In this document: positions 1 through 9,332 of the stretch, in pieces | Layout of the letters: each line of letters opens with the position of its first letter | How positions within the stretch are numbered: the first letter of the stretch is position 1 | Made by a program: the position numbers and the translations under genes | Notes under the pieces: generated by a model | What the model saw: the letters and a program-made list of their open reading frames with translations, nothing else | What the model was told of the DNA's origin: nothing | Database searches by the model: none | Source: CAZFER01 sp964517495 | GTDB lineage: Bacteria; Hinthialibacterota; Hinthialibacteria; Hinthialibacterales; Hinthialibacteraceae | DNA length: 64,000 nucleotides | Assembly (NCBI GenBank): GCA_964517495.1 | Contig: CAZFER010000021.1 | Coordinates: forward strand, 1-64,000 | Reading direction: 5' to 3'

Positions 1-178
1 CCCCAACACCCCCCACCCCCTTCATCATGGAATTCGTCCCCAAACGAAAATTTTTGGATAGGCATTGATATAAATAAAAAATTTTTATAAATTTAACAAC
101 ATTATAGGCCTTCTGAATATGAACTGAATTATTTAGACTTATAAGATAAAGATTTCTTCCACCAAAAGGTAATGCAAA

Positions 179-1810
179 ATGAACACAAATGGTCGTCAAT
201 TAATGAGTGGAAATGAAGCGGTCGCCCTTGCCGCAATTCATGCGGGTGTGTTGCTGGGCACCGGATATCCAGGCACGCCCTCCACAGAGATATTGGAAAA
301 TTTCACTAAACTGGGAGGCCACTCACAATGGTCCCCCAACGAAAAAGTGGCACTTGAAGTGGGCTTGGGTAGTGCCTATGCAGGTGCGCGAACCCTTGTA
401 ACCATGAAACATGTCGGACTCAATGTGGCCGCAGATCCTTTGTTTACCGCTGCCTATACCGGCGTATCCGGTGCATTAGTGATTGTTTCCGCCGATGATC
501 CCGGCATGGCCTCCAGCCAAAACGAGCAGGATAATCGCAACTTCGCTCAGGCTGCCGGCGTGCCTATGCTGGAACCATCCGACTCTCAGGAAGCCTATGA
601 TTTTCTACTCTCAGCCATTGATATATCCGAACGCTGGCAAATTCCCGTGTTGTTTCGAATGACAACCCGAATTTGCCATTCCAAAACTGTCGTTGAACCC
701 CATTCAAATATAAAACCTGGTGCTTCACCCCATTTTGAACGAGATATCCAAGGCCGCGTGATGATTCCCGCTTACGCCCGTCCAGCCCATAAACGGTTAA
801 GAGATAAGTTGGATGACCTCGCCCAATGGAATGAGGATGCCGTATTAAACCAACGCTTCGAGGGCGATAAAAGCTTGGGAATTATTACCTCTGGCGTTTC
901 CGCGGTTCACGTGCGTGAAGCCGTTCCCAACGCCTCCATATTAAAACTGGGAATGACCTATCCCCTTCCCTTTGATACCATCCGGACATTTGTCCACCGT
1001 GTTGAACGCTGCACGGTCATCGAAGAAGGTGATCCATACCTATATAACGCAATCCGGGCGGAAGGATTATTTGTCGATCAAAAACCACCTATGTTTCGCT
1101 TTGGCGAACTCAATGTCGACCGGATTCGCCGCATCGTCATGAGGGATTCCTCGGAAGAAATACCACCCCCAAAAGGCAAACCCCCTCAACTTTGCATGGG
1201 GTGCCCACACCGCTCCGTTTTTCAAATATTGCATGATCTTAACTGTATCGTGACCGGTGATATCGGGTGTTATACTCTCGGTGTCCTGCCCCCCTTCGAA
1301 GCGATGGATACCTGCGTATGCATGGGGGCCAGTATCGGTGTTGGCTTGGGACTGCGCCATGTCTTGCCCGATGATGAAGCCCGCCGCGTGGTCAGCGTCA
1401 TCGGCGACAGCACCTTCGTCCACAGTGGAATCACCGGACTGGTGGAAATGGTTTACAACCGCCCCAAAACCGGACATCTGGTGATGATCCTCGATAACGG
1501 CACCACCGCCATGACCGGTTTGCAGGAACACCCCGGCACGGGCCGCCTGTTGGATCATCAACCCACTAGCCAAATCGTGTTTGAAGATCTGGCTAAATCT
1601 ATGGGTATCAACAATGTTCATGTGATGGATCCAACTAAATCGCCTGACCAACTCGAAACAATAATAAAAGAGAGTTTGGAAAGCGATGAACTGACGTTAA
1701 TTATTACCCGCCGGCCTTGCATCCTGGCAGCCCGCAAAATCCGCGAGTATGAAAAAACCGCTGCTGATGAAACACCGGTCGAATGCGATTGCACTGCAAC
1801 TGTGGAATGA
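179..1810 (+). CDS. iorA: indolepyruvate ferredoxin oxidoreductase, alpha subunit (lacks ferredoxin domain)
   Basis: Thiamine-diphosphate enzyme subunit that with IorB oxidatively decarboxylates aryl-pyruvates (from aromatic amino acids) to aryl-acetyl-CoA, passing electrons to ferredoxin. The N-terminal part (about residues 8-220) matches the pyruvate:ferredoxin oxidoreductase N-terminal domain, starting with MSGNEAVALAAIHAG and GTGYPGTPSTE. The C-terminal part carries CMGCPHR near residue 339, GDIGCYTLG, and the TPP motif GDSTF...DNGTTAMTG around residues 408-445. The protein stops at 543 aa shortly after RRPCILAARK. Family members usually continue there into a two-[4Fe-4S] ferredoxin module with CxxCxxC motifs; here only ECDC remains. 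The stop lies 11 bases before iorB, so the two are co-transcribed. Family call is secure; the electron route is unclear because of the missing clusters. Confidence 0.93.
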   Translation: MNTNGRQLMSGNEAVALAAIHAGVLLGTGYPGTPSTEILENFTKLGGHSQWSPNEKVALEVGLGSAYAGARTLVTMKHVGLNVAADPLFTAAYTGVSGALVIVSADDPGMASSQNEQDNRNFAQAAGVPMLEPSDSQEAYDFLLSAIDISERWQIPVLFRMTTRICHSKTVVEPHSNIKPGASPHFERDIQGRVMIPAYARPAHKRLRDKLDDLAQWNEDAVLNQRFEGDKSLGIITSGVSAVHVREAVPNASILKLGMTYPLPFDTIRTFVHRVERCTVIEEGDPYLYNAIRAEGLFVDQKPPMFRFGELNVDRIRRIVMRDSSEEIPPPKGKPPQLCMGCPHRSVFQILHDLNCIVTGDIGCYTLGVLPPFEAMDTCVCMGASIGVGLGLRHVLPDDEARRVVSVIGDSTFVHSGITGLVEMVYNRPKTGHLVMILDNGTTAMTGLQEHPGTGRLLDHQPTSQIVFEDLAKSMGINNVHVMDPTKSPDQLETIIKESLESDELTLIITRRPCILAARKIREYEKTAADETPVECDCTATVE

Positions 1811-1821
1811 GAGGAACAACC

Positions 1822-2298
1822 ATGTCTAACACTGTAACCAATGTTGTCGTCGCCGGCCTTGGCGGCCAGGGCGTTTTGAAAGCCTCTGATATCATCGCCG
1901 ATGCGGTTTTCCGAGCCGGTTTGGATGTCAAAAAAAGTGAAATTCACGGGATGAGCCAGCGCGGTGGTTCCGTAACCAGCGATGTCCGCTTTGGCAAAAA
2001 TGTCCTAAGCCCCATGATCCCCACCGGCGAAGCCGATTTCCTGGTGGTGCTATCCCCGGATCAGATCGAAAACAATCGATACTTATTGAAAAAACAAGGA
2101 ATGTTGATCACCCCCGACGCCATCGATGAAAACGCTTTGACTAACAAACGAAGTTTGAATGTAGCCCTGTTGGGTATTTTAAGCACTCAAATTGATGTGG
2201 ATACCTCCTATTGGCTTGAAGCCATTAAAGCCAATCTGCCTGAAAAAATTCATCAGGTCAATTTTCAAGCGTTTGAACTGGGCCGTAATTCAAAATAA
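1822..2298 (+). CDS. iorB: indolepyruvate ferredoxin oxidoreductase, beta subunit
   Basis: Gamma-type (POR/IorB) subunit of the 2-oxoacid oxidoreductase, 158 aa. The N-terminus VVVAGLGGQGVLKASDII is the diagnostic GxGGQG motif; KKSEIHGMSQRGGSV follows and is equally characteristic. The start chosen is the ATG preceded by GAGAGG, 11 bases after the iorA stop. An upstream in-frame ATG inside iorA lacks a better ribosome site. The protein is slightly shorter than the usual ~190 aa. It forms the heteromeric enzyme with IorA. Confidence 0.93.
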   Translation: MSNTVTNVVVAGLGGQGVLKASDIIADAVFRAGLDVKKSEIHGMSQRGGSVTSDVRFGKNVLSPMIPTGEADFLVVLSPDQIENNRYLLKKQGMLITPDAIDENALTNKRSLNVALLGILSTQIDVDTSYWLEAIKANLPEKIHQVNFQAFELGRNSK

Positions 2299-2360
2299 TA
2301 CACTCGAAATTGAAACAATCATGCTCGATTTACACCATTGAATTAGGGAAGGAAAATACC

Positions 2361-3755
2361 ATGAACCAACCAACATTCTCACGCCGCCTCTTTCTTCTTG
2401 GATCAACGGCCGCAATTGCATCAACCGGCTGTTCAACCTTGAAAGTTCGAAAAACCACTCAAACTAAAAGTGGCTATAAATCACCCAATGAAAAATTAAA
2501 TGTCGCAGGCATAGGCGTCGGCGGAAAAGGCTTTAGCGATATCAATAACTGCAGCAGCGAAAACATCGTCGCCCTCTGTGATGTTGATTGGCGCCATGCT
2601 GGAGGGGCCTTTCGGCGTTTTCCCAACGCGAAAAAGTACAACGATTTTCGCAAAATGTTGGATGAATGCAAAGAGATCGACGCAGCCACCATCTCCACCC
2701 CCGATCATATGCATGCCATCGCCGCCATGCGCTGCATGGAGCAAGGCATCCATGTCTATGTACAAAAACCATTGACACACACAGTGTTCGAAGCACGAAC
2801 CTTGCGTGAATCCGCCCATAAATTTGGAGTGGCCACCCAAATGGGAAACCAGGGCGCCGCCACCGACCTGCACCGCGAACTCTGCGAAATGATCTGGGCA
2901 GGGCTTATCGGCCAGGTACGCGAAGTCCATTCCTGGACTGACCGCCCCATCGGTTGGTGGCCACAAGGCATCCCTGATCCCCTGCCCTCCAAACCGGTTC
3001 CCGACCACCTGAACTGGGATGTATGGATTGGCCCCGCCCCTGAGCGTGCTTACAACCCTGGCTATTGCCCCTTCAAATGGCGCGGCTGGTGGGATTTTGG
3101 TTGCGGTGCGCTTGGCGATATCGCCTGCCATAACCTCAGCCCGGTGGTCAAAGCCTTGCGACTGGAATATCCCAACCAGGTTCAATGCATCCACCAAAAA
3201 GACTATAACTCCCAAACCTACCCCACTGAATCGATTATCAAATATCACTTCCCTCAACGAGGGAACTTCAAAGAGTTGGATTTATTCTGGTATGACGGGA
3301 AACTAAAACCCGAACTCCCTGAAGGTGTCAGCTCTGACTTGAACCTTCTAAGTGAAAACACCAGCACCATGTTTATTGGCGAAAAAGGCCTCATCGTCAT
3401 GAAAGGCCAGGAGGACAAAAATGTATTGGTCATCGATGGCAAAATCGTGGAGGATTATGAGAAACCCGAACCCATTATTCCCCGCCTGCCCAGCATTTTA
3501 CGTGAAAACGGTGAACAGAATTCCGATTTGATGCATAAACGCGATTGGATCCTCTCATGCAAAACCGGTGCCCCGGCAGGTTCCAACTTCGATCACGCCG
3601 GCCCCCTAACTGAATGGGTGGTGATGGGGAACGTATCCCTTAAATTCCCCAACGAAATATTGGAATGGGACGGCCCCAACATGCGCTTCACCAATAACCG
3701 TGAAGCCAACCAATACATAACCAAATCCTACCGAGAGGGTTGGGAATTATTATAA
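2361..3755 (+). CDS. Gfo/Idh/MocA-family oxidoreductase, Tat lipoprotein
   Basis: NAD(P)-dependent sugar/inositol-type dehydrogenase fold, 464 aa. The start chosen (after GGGAAGGAAAA) gives a twin-arginine signal SRRLFLLG followed by a lipobox-like STGC, so export by Tat and lipid anchoring are likely. The Rossmann motif GIGVGGKG is near residue 52. The usual EKP catalytic-lysine motif is QKP (YVQKPL). Cofactor-binding Gfo proteins with a Tat signal are common in Planctomycetes and relatives. It lies 62 bases downstream of iorB on the same strand but has no obvious link to it. Substrate unknown. It resembles the second Tat oxidoreductase at 49.6 kb. Confidence 0.88.
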   Translation: MNQPTFSRRLFLLGSTAAIASTGCSTLKVRKTTQTKSGYKSPNEKLNVAGIGVGGKGFSDINNCSSENIVALCDVDWRHAGGAFRRFPNAKKYNDFRKMLDECKEIDAATISTPDHMHAIAAMRCMEQGIHVYVQKPLTHTVFEARTLRESAHKFGVATQMGNQGAATDLHRELCEMIWAGLIGQVREVHSWTDRPIGWWPQGIPDPLPSKPVPDHLNWDVWIGPAPERAYNPGYCPFKWRGWWDFGCGALGDIACHNLSPVVKALRLEYPNQVQCIHQKDYNSQTYPTESIIKYHFPQRGNFKELDLFWYDGKLKPELPEGVSSDLNLLSENTSTMFIGEKGLIVMKGQEDKNVLVIDGKIVEDYEKPEPIIPRLPSILRENGEQNSDLMHKRDWILSCKTGAPAGSNFDHAGPLTEWVVMGNVSLKFPNEILEWDGPNMRFTNNREANQYITKSYREGWELL

Positions 3756-3847
3756 AAAAATGTGAAACCTATTTATTGATTCTATAAACCAACGATTTAT
3801 CCGCCTTGATTTTTCAAACAGAGCCGTTAATATAATAATTCGAATTT

Positions 3848-3921
<74 letters not shown>

Positions 3922-4165
3922 CAAGCCCCAAATCACTCAAAATACGCAACTTACGACCGTCAAAAAAACCTTTCCAAATAACCCTTATCCACAATTTTGT
4001 ACACAAGAATATACCGTCTTTCTTCAAATTAATCCAAAGTAAATGGAATCTATTCGAAACCGTAGTTCCTACTGCCTTCATTTGATAAAACCACTCTGCC
4101 CAATCCTCTCCAGCAAAGCGCTCTGGATTTGCTTGGCGTTCGCCTTTAATAGAGGTGTACCCAGT

Positions 4166-4255
4166 AATTCACTTATCAAACCAATCTAACCGATTAGTTT
4201 TGCTAAACTTGTGTTTTTAGGCAGCAGGAACTTTGGGTTAATCATTTGGGAAAGC
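4166..4255 (+). pseudogene. degenerate copy of a transposase-like C-terminal end
   Basis: Read in one frame this stretch gives NRLVLLNLCF-stop-AAGTLG-stop, which lines up with NRFVLFNLCFQAVGTLV-stop encoded at the other side of the island (about 5800-5868). At the DNA level 4206-4240 and 5822-5856 agree at about 30 of 35 positions. The copy has an internal stop. It suggests a remnant of the same repeated coding end. Family assignment as a transposase is inference only. Confidence 0.4.
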
Positions 4256-4400
4256 ACCAGCGATATTCAAATCGCTGAAAAACGATGTGCGTTTCTACTA
4301 ACGTGGGCTACGCCCACAACCCAATTCTTTAAAGAGTGCCGCCAATCATCTATGCTTGAGTTTTTTAAGAAGAAATCACAACCAAAGAGAGAGGCGGCAC

Positions 4401-5318
4401 ATGAATACATTTGTACAGAAATTCGCAAGCATTGTCAAAGGCATGATCACCGGGTTTGATCGAATCGTCTTCAAAGGCTCAATTTTACCGCTAATGCATG
4501 AGAAAGGAGTTATGAATTTTTGTCACAGTCACGGGATTCTAAATAAAGAGTACAAGCCCTGGATGTTGAAACAAACCGAAAAGTTGGTGAGTGATGCGGA
4601 GCGATACGCGGAGGAGGAATGCGGTAGCTGCATCACGCCAATCAAATCCTCCCGCATACGCAAGGAAGAGATGGCCCGGCAACACCAGCATGAGAATCAG
4701 ATTCAATCCGGTTTGATTGGCATCTGGTCAGCCATTGAGTCGTGCCACTCTTATAAAGCGCGTTACTGCGCTGAGTCAGGCTTTCCCCAGTTGCGCGGGG
4801 AGTGGACCAAATGCAAGCACCTTTATTTCTACTACGACCACAAAGAGTACGGTTTCATGAACATCCGCCTGCAAACCTGGTTCCCTTACCATATTCAAAT
4901 TGCGCTCAACGGTCGCGAGTGGCTACGTCGTGGCCTGGAACGTGAGCAATGTGAATTTGTAGCCAAGGGAAACAAGTTTCTCCATATCGCGGACTATGAG
5001 AAAGCCCAACACATACTCGATCATCAGTTGGAAACGCGCTGGGAGCCGATGCTAAACGGATTTCTTCCCGCGGTTTTCCCTGCGATGAAAGATATTCTTG
5101 GCCCCCACCTTTCTTACTACTGGACCTTGTGGCAGAGCGAGTGGGCCACGGATCTCATTTTCTCCTCAACACGCGATCTCAATGCGCTCACGGAGTCGTT
5201 GATGCGTCACGCTTTTATGACGGGAACCGGCACGCGGGTATTGCGCTACCTCGACCGTCCCATGACCAAGGCAGGACCCCCCCACTGCCCTAAATGCACT
5301 CTTAACCGCTTCAACTAA
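4401..5318 (+). CDS. uncharacterised multi-copy/mobile-type family protein, probably truncated
   Basis: 305-aa protein, soluble, start chosen at the ATG behind AGAGAGGCGGC. It has GFDRIVFKGS near the N-terminus and YYDHKEYGFMNIRLQTWFPY plus IALNGREWLRRGL in the middle. I recognise these motifs from a family often present in several copies per genome in Planctomycetes and myxobacteria. Family proteins I recall are longer, continuing after GTRVLRYLDRP. Here the reading frame ends soon after, just behind a C7 tract at 5278-5284. Shifting frame at that tract would extend the protein to a TGA near 5341, so a slip or frameshift is plausible. It sits between two related remnants and next to a tRNA, as expected of an inserted element. 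Biochemical role unknown. Confidence 0.5.
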   Translation: MNTFVQKFASIVKGMITGFDRIVFKGSILPLMHEKGVMNFCHSHGILNKEYKPWMLKQTEKLVSDAERYAEEECGSCITPIKSSRIRKEEMARQHQHENQIQSGLIGIWSAIESCHSYKARYCAESGFPQLRGEWTKCKHLYFYYDHKEYGFMNIRLQTWFPYHIQIALNGREWLRRGLEREQCEFVAKGNKFLHIADYEKAQHILDHQLETRWEPMLNGFLPAVFPAMKDILGPHLSYYWTLWQSEWATDLIFSSTRDLNALTESLMRHAFMTGTGTRVLRYLDRPMTKAGPPHCPKCTLNRFN

Positions 5319-5341
5319 ACAACTTATGGAGATCGCCGCAT

Positions 5342-5730
5342 GAGATTTCTTGTTTTTTAAGATGGCTTTTTTTGAGTAAGTCACTAAAGCATTCCATCTT
5401 CGTTTAGGAAATTGGATGCATTTTTTTGAGGGCTATACCTTTTTTTAAAACCAGATTTTTACTCTTTTCACCCAAAGATTCTTTTAACGAGCCAAAAATA
5501 TGTAAGATATGACTGACGAAAACAAGAAGATTATGCATGAAAAGCACGCAACAATCGATCAGAGAATCCTCTGATTTTGTGCTACACATAAACAACAGCC
5601 CCCTTAATCAGTTCATCACGGCATTGTACCCCCGTGTTCATGTGCCTCATAAGTGTTTGTTTTTTTATAATAAGTGGCCTGGGTTCACGCCTCCGAAAGC
5701 CTAAATGATGAGGGTGTAACTCGCACAGCA
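5342..5730. other. gene-free stretch
   Basis: Low-complexity, T-rich sequence with no reading frame I can support and no clear hairpin. It probably belongs to the decayed mobile island between the truncated family protein and the transposase-like remnant. Confidence 0.4.
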
Positions 5731-5868
5731 GAAAATCACGGAAGATGGATACCCTGTTCAACGCTTCCAGGATTCACTGAACAGCCTGGCAGGAATCGCT
5801 CGAAACCGCTTTGTTTTATTCAACTTGTGCTTTCAGGCAGTAGGAACGTTGGTTTAAAAACTCATTGA
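5731..5868 (+). pseudogene. C-terminal remnant of a transposase-like protein
   Basis: After an in-frame stop the frame reads LAQQKITEDGYPVQRF, then QDSLNSLAGIARNRFVLFNL and CFQAVGTLV-stop. The LxxLAxIxRN pattern resembles the C-terminal helix of several DDE transposases (inference from pattern only). A related, more decayed copy ends at about 4255. No start codon or catalytic part is left. Confidence 0.35.
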
Positions 5869-5955
5869 GATGGTTCAGTTTTCTTCCCGGCAGGTACATC
5901 TGGATCTTTATCCAGAATTTCTGTGATAATTCGAACTGGGATGATGTTGAAGGGT

Positions 5956-7470
5956 TCATTGATCAGATGATATAACAGCAACCCAATGCGATTTCTTGTC
6001 AGGCCGTTTAATCGAGACCGTACTGCCACCTCTAAGGGTTTTTGCCGTCCCCCATTCACCTGTGGCGATATTGATCCAGCGAAGTTCAAACGTGGAATCG
6101 GGATAACGATCCAATTTCAATCCCACTAAGCCTCCACCATTTTGGGTAAAATAGAGAATATAGGCTTTTCCTGGATCAGCTCCCACGTATGCCTCGTCTG
6201 ACTCCCGCTCAGTCAACAGGTCAAGCCGTGGTTTGACATCCCAGAATTTTACTTTGCGTTCCACTTTCCGAGTGGCGCGGATACACCCTTTCGACGCATC
6301 GCATAAACCGATACCTGCTGTAGGACGGTGAAATCGCACACCCGCCACACCAGCCAGCAAATTGCGCCACCATTCCTCGATGGCATTATCCGAATCACCC
6401 GGTTGCCAACGACTCCACGGTTTACCATCCAGGGCGATATCATTACCATAAATTTTTGTCATATGCAACAGATAAGGAGGATCGACCTTCTTCAATTCAT
6501 TGAATAACCAAAGCACGGTATTCCAATGGTCTTCATCCCTATGCCGGCTGTTGGCCTGAGAGATGTCAACATAATCATATTGGTTTCGCTGCTCTCGCAC
6601 GATAGCGACCCCCCGGGAATTTTCGGCTTTGAATATATCATCAAACATGTCAGTCGTGGCGACTTCTTTGCCTTTGGATTTGGCTTTTTTTTCGATAAAA
6701 TTCATCCAATATTGTCCCCAGGCTGCATGTTCATGAGTTTCGTTATTCATGCAATAAAGCACGTTGTCATACTTCAACGTCACGGAAAGCAGTTTATCCA
6801 CAAATTTATCTTGAAAACGCCGAACCAGATCGTATTTTTCCCTCCTTGAATCAGATGCTTTTTCATAGACCGGGTGCCCTGGAACGCCTTGCAAAAAGGG
6901 ATGATTGTGGTAAGAGCCGTAGGATGTTGCCAGTCCTGAATTATTAATATTGTAGTTTATATTATTCCTGGGATTCCAGGGACTAGCGGGCCAGGAGCTC
7001 CAACTCCCGCCGATCAAGTCAAATCTATCCCATAGTTCGATTTGAACAATGATGTCCCGTTTTTTGGCTTCGGAAACAAACATTTCAATACGGTTCCAGA
7101 AAGGGCCAGTCATCGTGTTTAAATCGTACTGGTCTCCTTTTTGTGCGCAAAAATCAAAACCCTGTATTCCCGCTGCCATACCTGGATCAAGCACACAGCG
7201 TAAGTAGTTTCCACCCGCTGATGCCAATTCGTTCATGGCGTTCTTGATTTGTTGGACGGTGCTGACCCCTTTATTATCCTTGTCATTGCTGGTGTCATGG
7301 TCGATAAATGGATTATGACCATGATTCCATGCGCCAAGTAACAAAACACGCTGGTCATCATATTTCCAATAATGGCCATCCACTTCGATCTGAGCAAAAG
7401 CAAAACCGTTGAATGTAAAAATGAATAAAAAGCCAAAAAAAACGTGGAAAAGAATCCGATTTAATTTCAT
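5956..7470 (-). CDS. secreted glycoside-hydrolase-like protein (TIM-barrel type)
   Basis: 504-aa exported protein. Start ATG follows AAAGGATAAATAA. A Sec signal peptide (hydrophobic run HVFFGFLFIFTFNG ending FAFA) is followed by VDGHYWKYDDQRVLLLGAWN, the typical opening of DUF4038/GH5-like barrels. MNNETHEHAAWG around residue 245 provides a plausible acid/base glutamate at the end of a strand. IVREQRNQYDYVDISQANSRH and RRNLLAGVAGVRFHRP follow as further barrel elements. The C-terminal ~80 residues (YILYFTQNGG onward) look like the small beta-sandwich module (collagen-binding-like, PF12904 type) also seen in the gene at 9.3 kb. Substrate unknown. It is one of three exported minus-strand genes in a row, each with its own ribosome site. 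Confidence 0.72.
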   Translation of the reverse strand: MKLNRILFHVFFGFLFIFTFNGFAFAQIEVDGHYWKYDDQRVLLLGAWNHGHNPFIDHDTSNDKDNKGVSTVQQIKNAMNELASAGGNYLRCVLDPGMAAGIQGFDFCAQKGDQYDLNTMTGPFWNRIEMFVSEAKKRDIIVQIELWDRFDLIGGSWSSWPASPWNPRNNINYNINNSGLATSYGSYHNHPFLQGVPGHPVYEKASDSRREKYDLVRRFQDKFVDKLLSVTLKYDNVLYCMNNETHEHAAWGQYWMNFIEKKAKSKGKEVATTDMFDDIFKAENSRGVAIVREQRNQYDYVDISQANSRHRDEDHWNTVLWLFNELKKVDPPYLLHMTKIYGNDIALDGKPWSRWQPGDSDNAIEEWWRNLLAGVAGVRFHRPTAGIGLCDASKGCIRATRKVERKVKFWDVKPRLDLLTERESDEAYVGADPGKAYILYFTQNGGGLVGLKLDRYPDSTFELRWINIATGEWGTAKTLRGGSTVSIKRPDKKSHWVAVISSDQ

Positions 7471-7561
7471 TTATTTATCCTTTCAAAATTGCCTGATTTA
7501 TAATCGCAACATGTCAACCATAGACTTTGGAAAAGTATACGAATCTTCAATTGTTCCCACT

Positions 7562-7672
7562 ATTCCTCCCCCAATGAAATGGGGGAGGTTAAGGAGGGGG
7601 GGGTAAAGGATTCTACTTCAGGTTTTCTTATCAACCCTCCCCTAGCCCCTCTCCCAATCTTGGCTGGGGAAT
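7562..7672 (-). repeat. palindromic MITE-like repeat, copy 1
   Basis: About 110-bp imperfect palindrome lying reversed relative to copies 2, 4 and 5. It starts ATTCCTCCCCCAATGAAATG and ends with the CTAGCCCCTCTCCCAATCTT arm and GGGGAAT. It lies between two minus-strand genes and contains no reading frame. Confidence 0.85.
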
Positions 7673-7739
7673 AGTAATTCATATGACTTATCTCTTACTT
7701 ATATCCATATTAGGGAAACTTTGTATTCATCAGTAATCA

Positions 7740-9305
7740 TTATTGAATCACAATCTGAACTTCCTGGTTCGGTTCAAGGGAAACGGTCAATCCACGGTGC
7801 AACTGGGCGCCGGTGAATGTTTTTGGATCTGCATTTCCGACGGTTACTGAATAATTTTGTCCTGGTTCCACTGTAAACCATTCCGGGATGGTATTCATCC
7901 TTGGCCAATCCTTGGTGAATCCCATGTACAGGCGATGCCGTGGGATATCAAATTCCAAAATCCCCTGCCAGGCTTTTTCTGACTGCATTGAGATAACCAT
8001 TCCATCTTTATAAGGAGCGGCCCCTAACTGCATGCCTTTTTGCCAGGGCCGTGCGATAACACCTTGAGTGTGCATCAATGCATGCAGTATCACCGTGCGT
8101 ACACCATTGGCCTGCAATTTCATGGTTCCCCATAATGGGGCTTCATCAAGAGGTTCATTTGCATAAATGACATTGTTGGCCATCTCACGGTCTACCCATG
8201 TAAATCCTTCTTTCACAGGAATCCGATTCAGCAGATAAATAGCCCCTTCGATTGAATCCGCATATCCATCGATCGAACCTTCCCACCTATAATCCTTGTA
8301 TGCTGGTTTCATCGAATTGCGTAAGGTTTTTTTAACTTGAGGGGTAAATTGATTCGTGCCAGTCATCATATCATAGCAGAGATAAGTCACATAATTGTAT
8401 CCCCAGCCGTCACTGAGTCGTCTGGAAGATTGCTCACTTTCAATCTCATTAAACATAAAACCATCTTTGTTGGTTCCCTTTTCAAGAATAGTATTCAACA
8501 TGTTTTTCAAGCGATCTCCATAGACAATCGCTTTTTGTGGATTATGGGTTGATTCCACACCTAATAACAAACCCAGGCCGCCGATGATCTCGCAACCATG
8601 ATCACGCAAACGGTTTGGAATCCACTCGGGATCGGAAAGGTAATAATCCGCTAGCCGTTCGGCATATTCCAAATAGGATGATTCACCGGTCATTGTAAAA
8701 AGCCGAACCAGTGCTTGAATCTGTTCGCCATTAACTTCAACATTTTTCGATGGAATCATTCCATATTTTGTTTTATAGCGCGCATGTTTCCAAATATCGT
8801 CTTCAATCGCCCGCATGCGGTCAAACCATTCATCATCACCTGTGATTTCAACGATGGCGATCAAACCGTCTTTCACATATTCAGAGGCTTGGAAGATCAT
8901 TTCATCATAATCAAGGTCAACTTGCTTGTTTGTTTTCAAATCATAGGGAACGGGAATCCGGTCGAGGTGATTGCATAATGCTTGTTCCGCATCGAGTATG
9001 GAGCGAACCTGGTGATTTAACACCTCCTGATCAACCACCCAGGCAGCCCAAGTCAGGAAGGGGTAGCAATCCGCGGCCGTGTCCCGGTAATTCCAATGGC
9101 CATCCGCGATATAAAGGCCTGTTTCTTCATCGATCACAGGTAGTGCCTTTTCATACAGCCAGCGTTGTACTTTGCTTAGCGAATACCCGGCGATTTCAGA
9201 TGATTCCCTTGCCTGCTGACAGGCCTTGTTCAATTCTTGAGCAGGAACATTCATGGAAAACATTAACAAACTTACGGTGATAAAAAATAGGGCAGATCGT
9301 TTCAT
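7740..9305 (-). CDS. secreted (alpha/alpha)-barrel-like protein
   Basis: 521-aa exported protein with signal peptide (FITVSLLMFSMNVPAQ) and a good ribosome site (AAAGGA). The body is mostly helical with regularly spaced Trp/Asp motifs such as GHWNYRDTAADCYPFLTWAA, SEYVKDGLIAIVEITGDDEW and LSDGWGYNYVTYLCYDM. This is the pattern of (alpha/alpha)6-barrel enzymes acting on polysaccharides. The last ~100 residues are beta-rich. I cannot name a specific family or substrate. It lies between two other exported hydrolase-like genes on the same strand, which supports a shared role in glycan processing. Confidence 0.6.
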   Translation of the reverse strand: MKRSALFFITVSLLMFSMNVPAQELNKACQQARESSEIAGYSLSKVQRWLYEKALPVIDEETGLYIADGHWNYRDTAADCYPFLTWAAWVVDQEVLNHQVRSILDAEQALCNHLDRIPVPYDLKTNKQVDLDYDEMIFQASEYVKDGLIAIVEITGDDEWFDRMRAIEDDIWKHARYKTKYGMIPSKNVEVNGEQIQALVRLFTMTGESSYLEYAERLADYYLSDPEWIPNRLRDHGCEIIGGLGLLLGVESTHNPQKAIVYGDRLKNMLNTILEKGTNKDGFMFNEIESEQSSRRLSDGWGYNYVTYLCYDMMTGTNQFTPQVKKTLRNSMKPAYKDYRWEGSIDGYADSIEGAIYLLNRIPVKEGFTWVDREMANNVIYANEPLDEAPLWGTMKLQANGVRTVILHALMHTQGVIARPWQKGMQLGAAPYKDGMVISMQSEKAWQGILEFDIPRHRLYMGFTKDWPRMNTIPEWFTVEPGQNYSVTVGNADPKTFTGAQLHRGLTVSLEPNQEVQIVIQ

Positions 9306-9332
9306 TGTAGATTTTCCTTTATGTGTAATAGT

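Noticed and set aside
1067..1651. Minus-strand 194-aa frame inside iorA
   Set aside because: Fully antisense to a strongly conserved gene and with no homology pattern.
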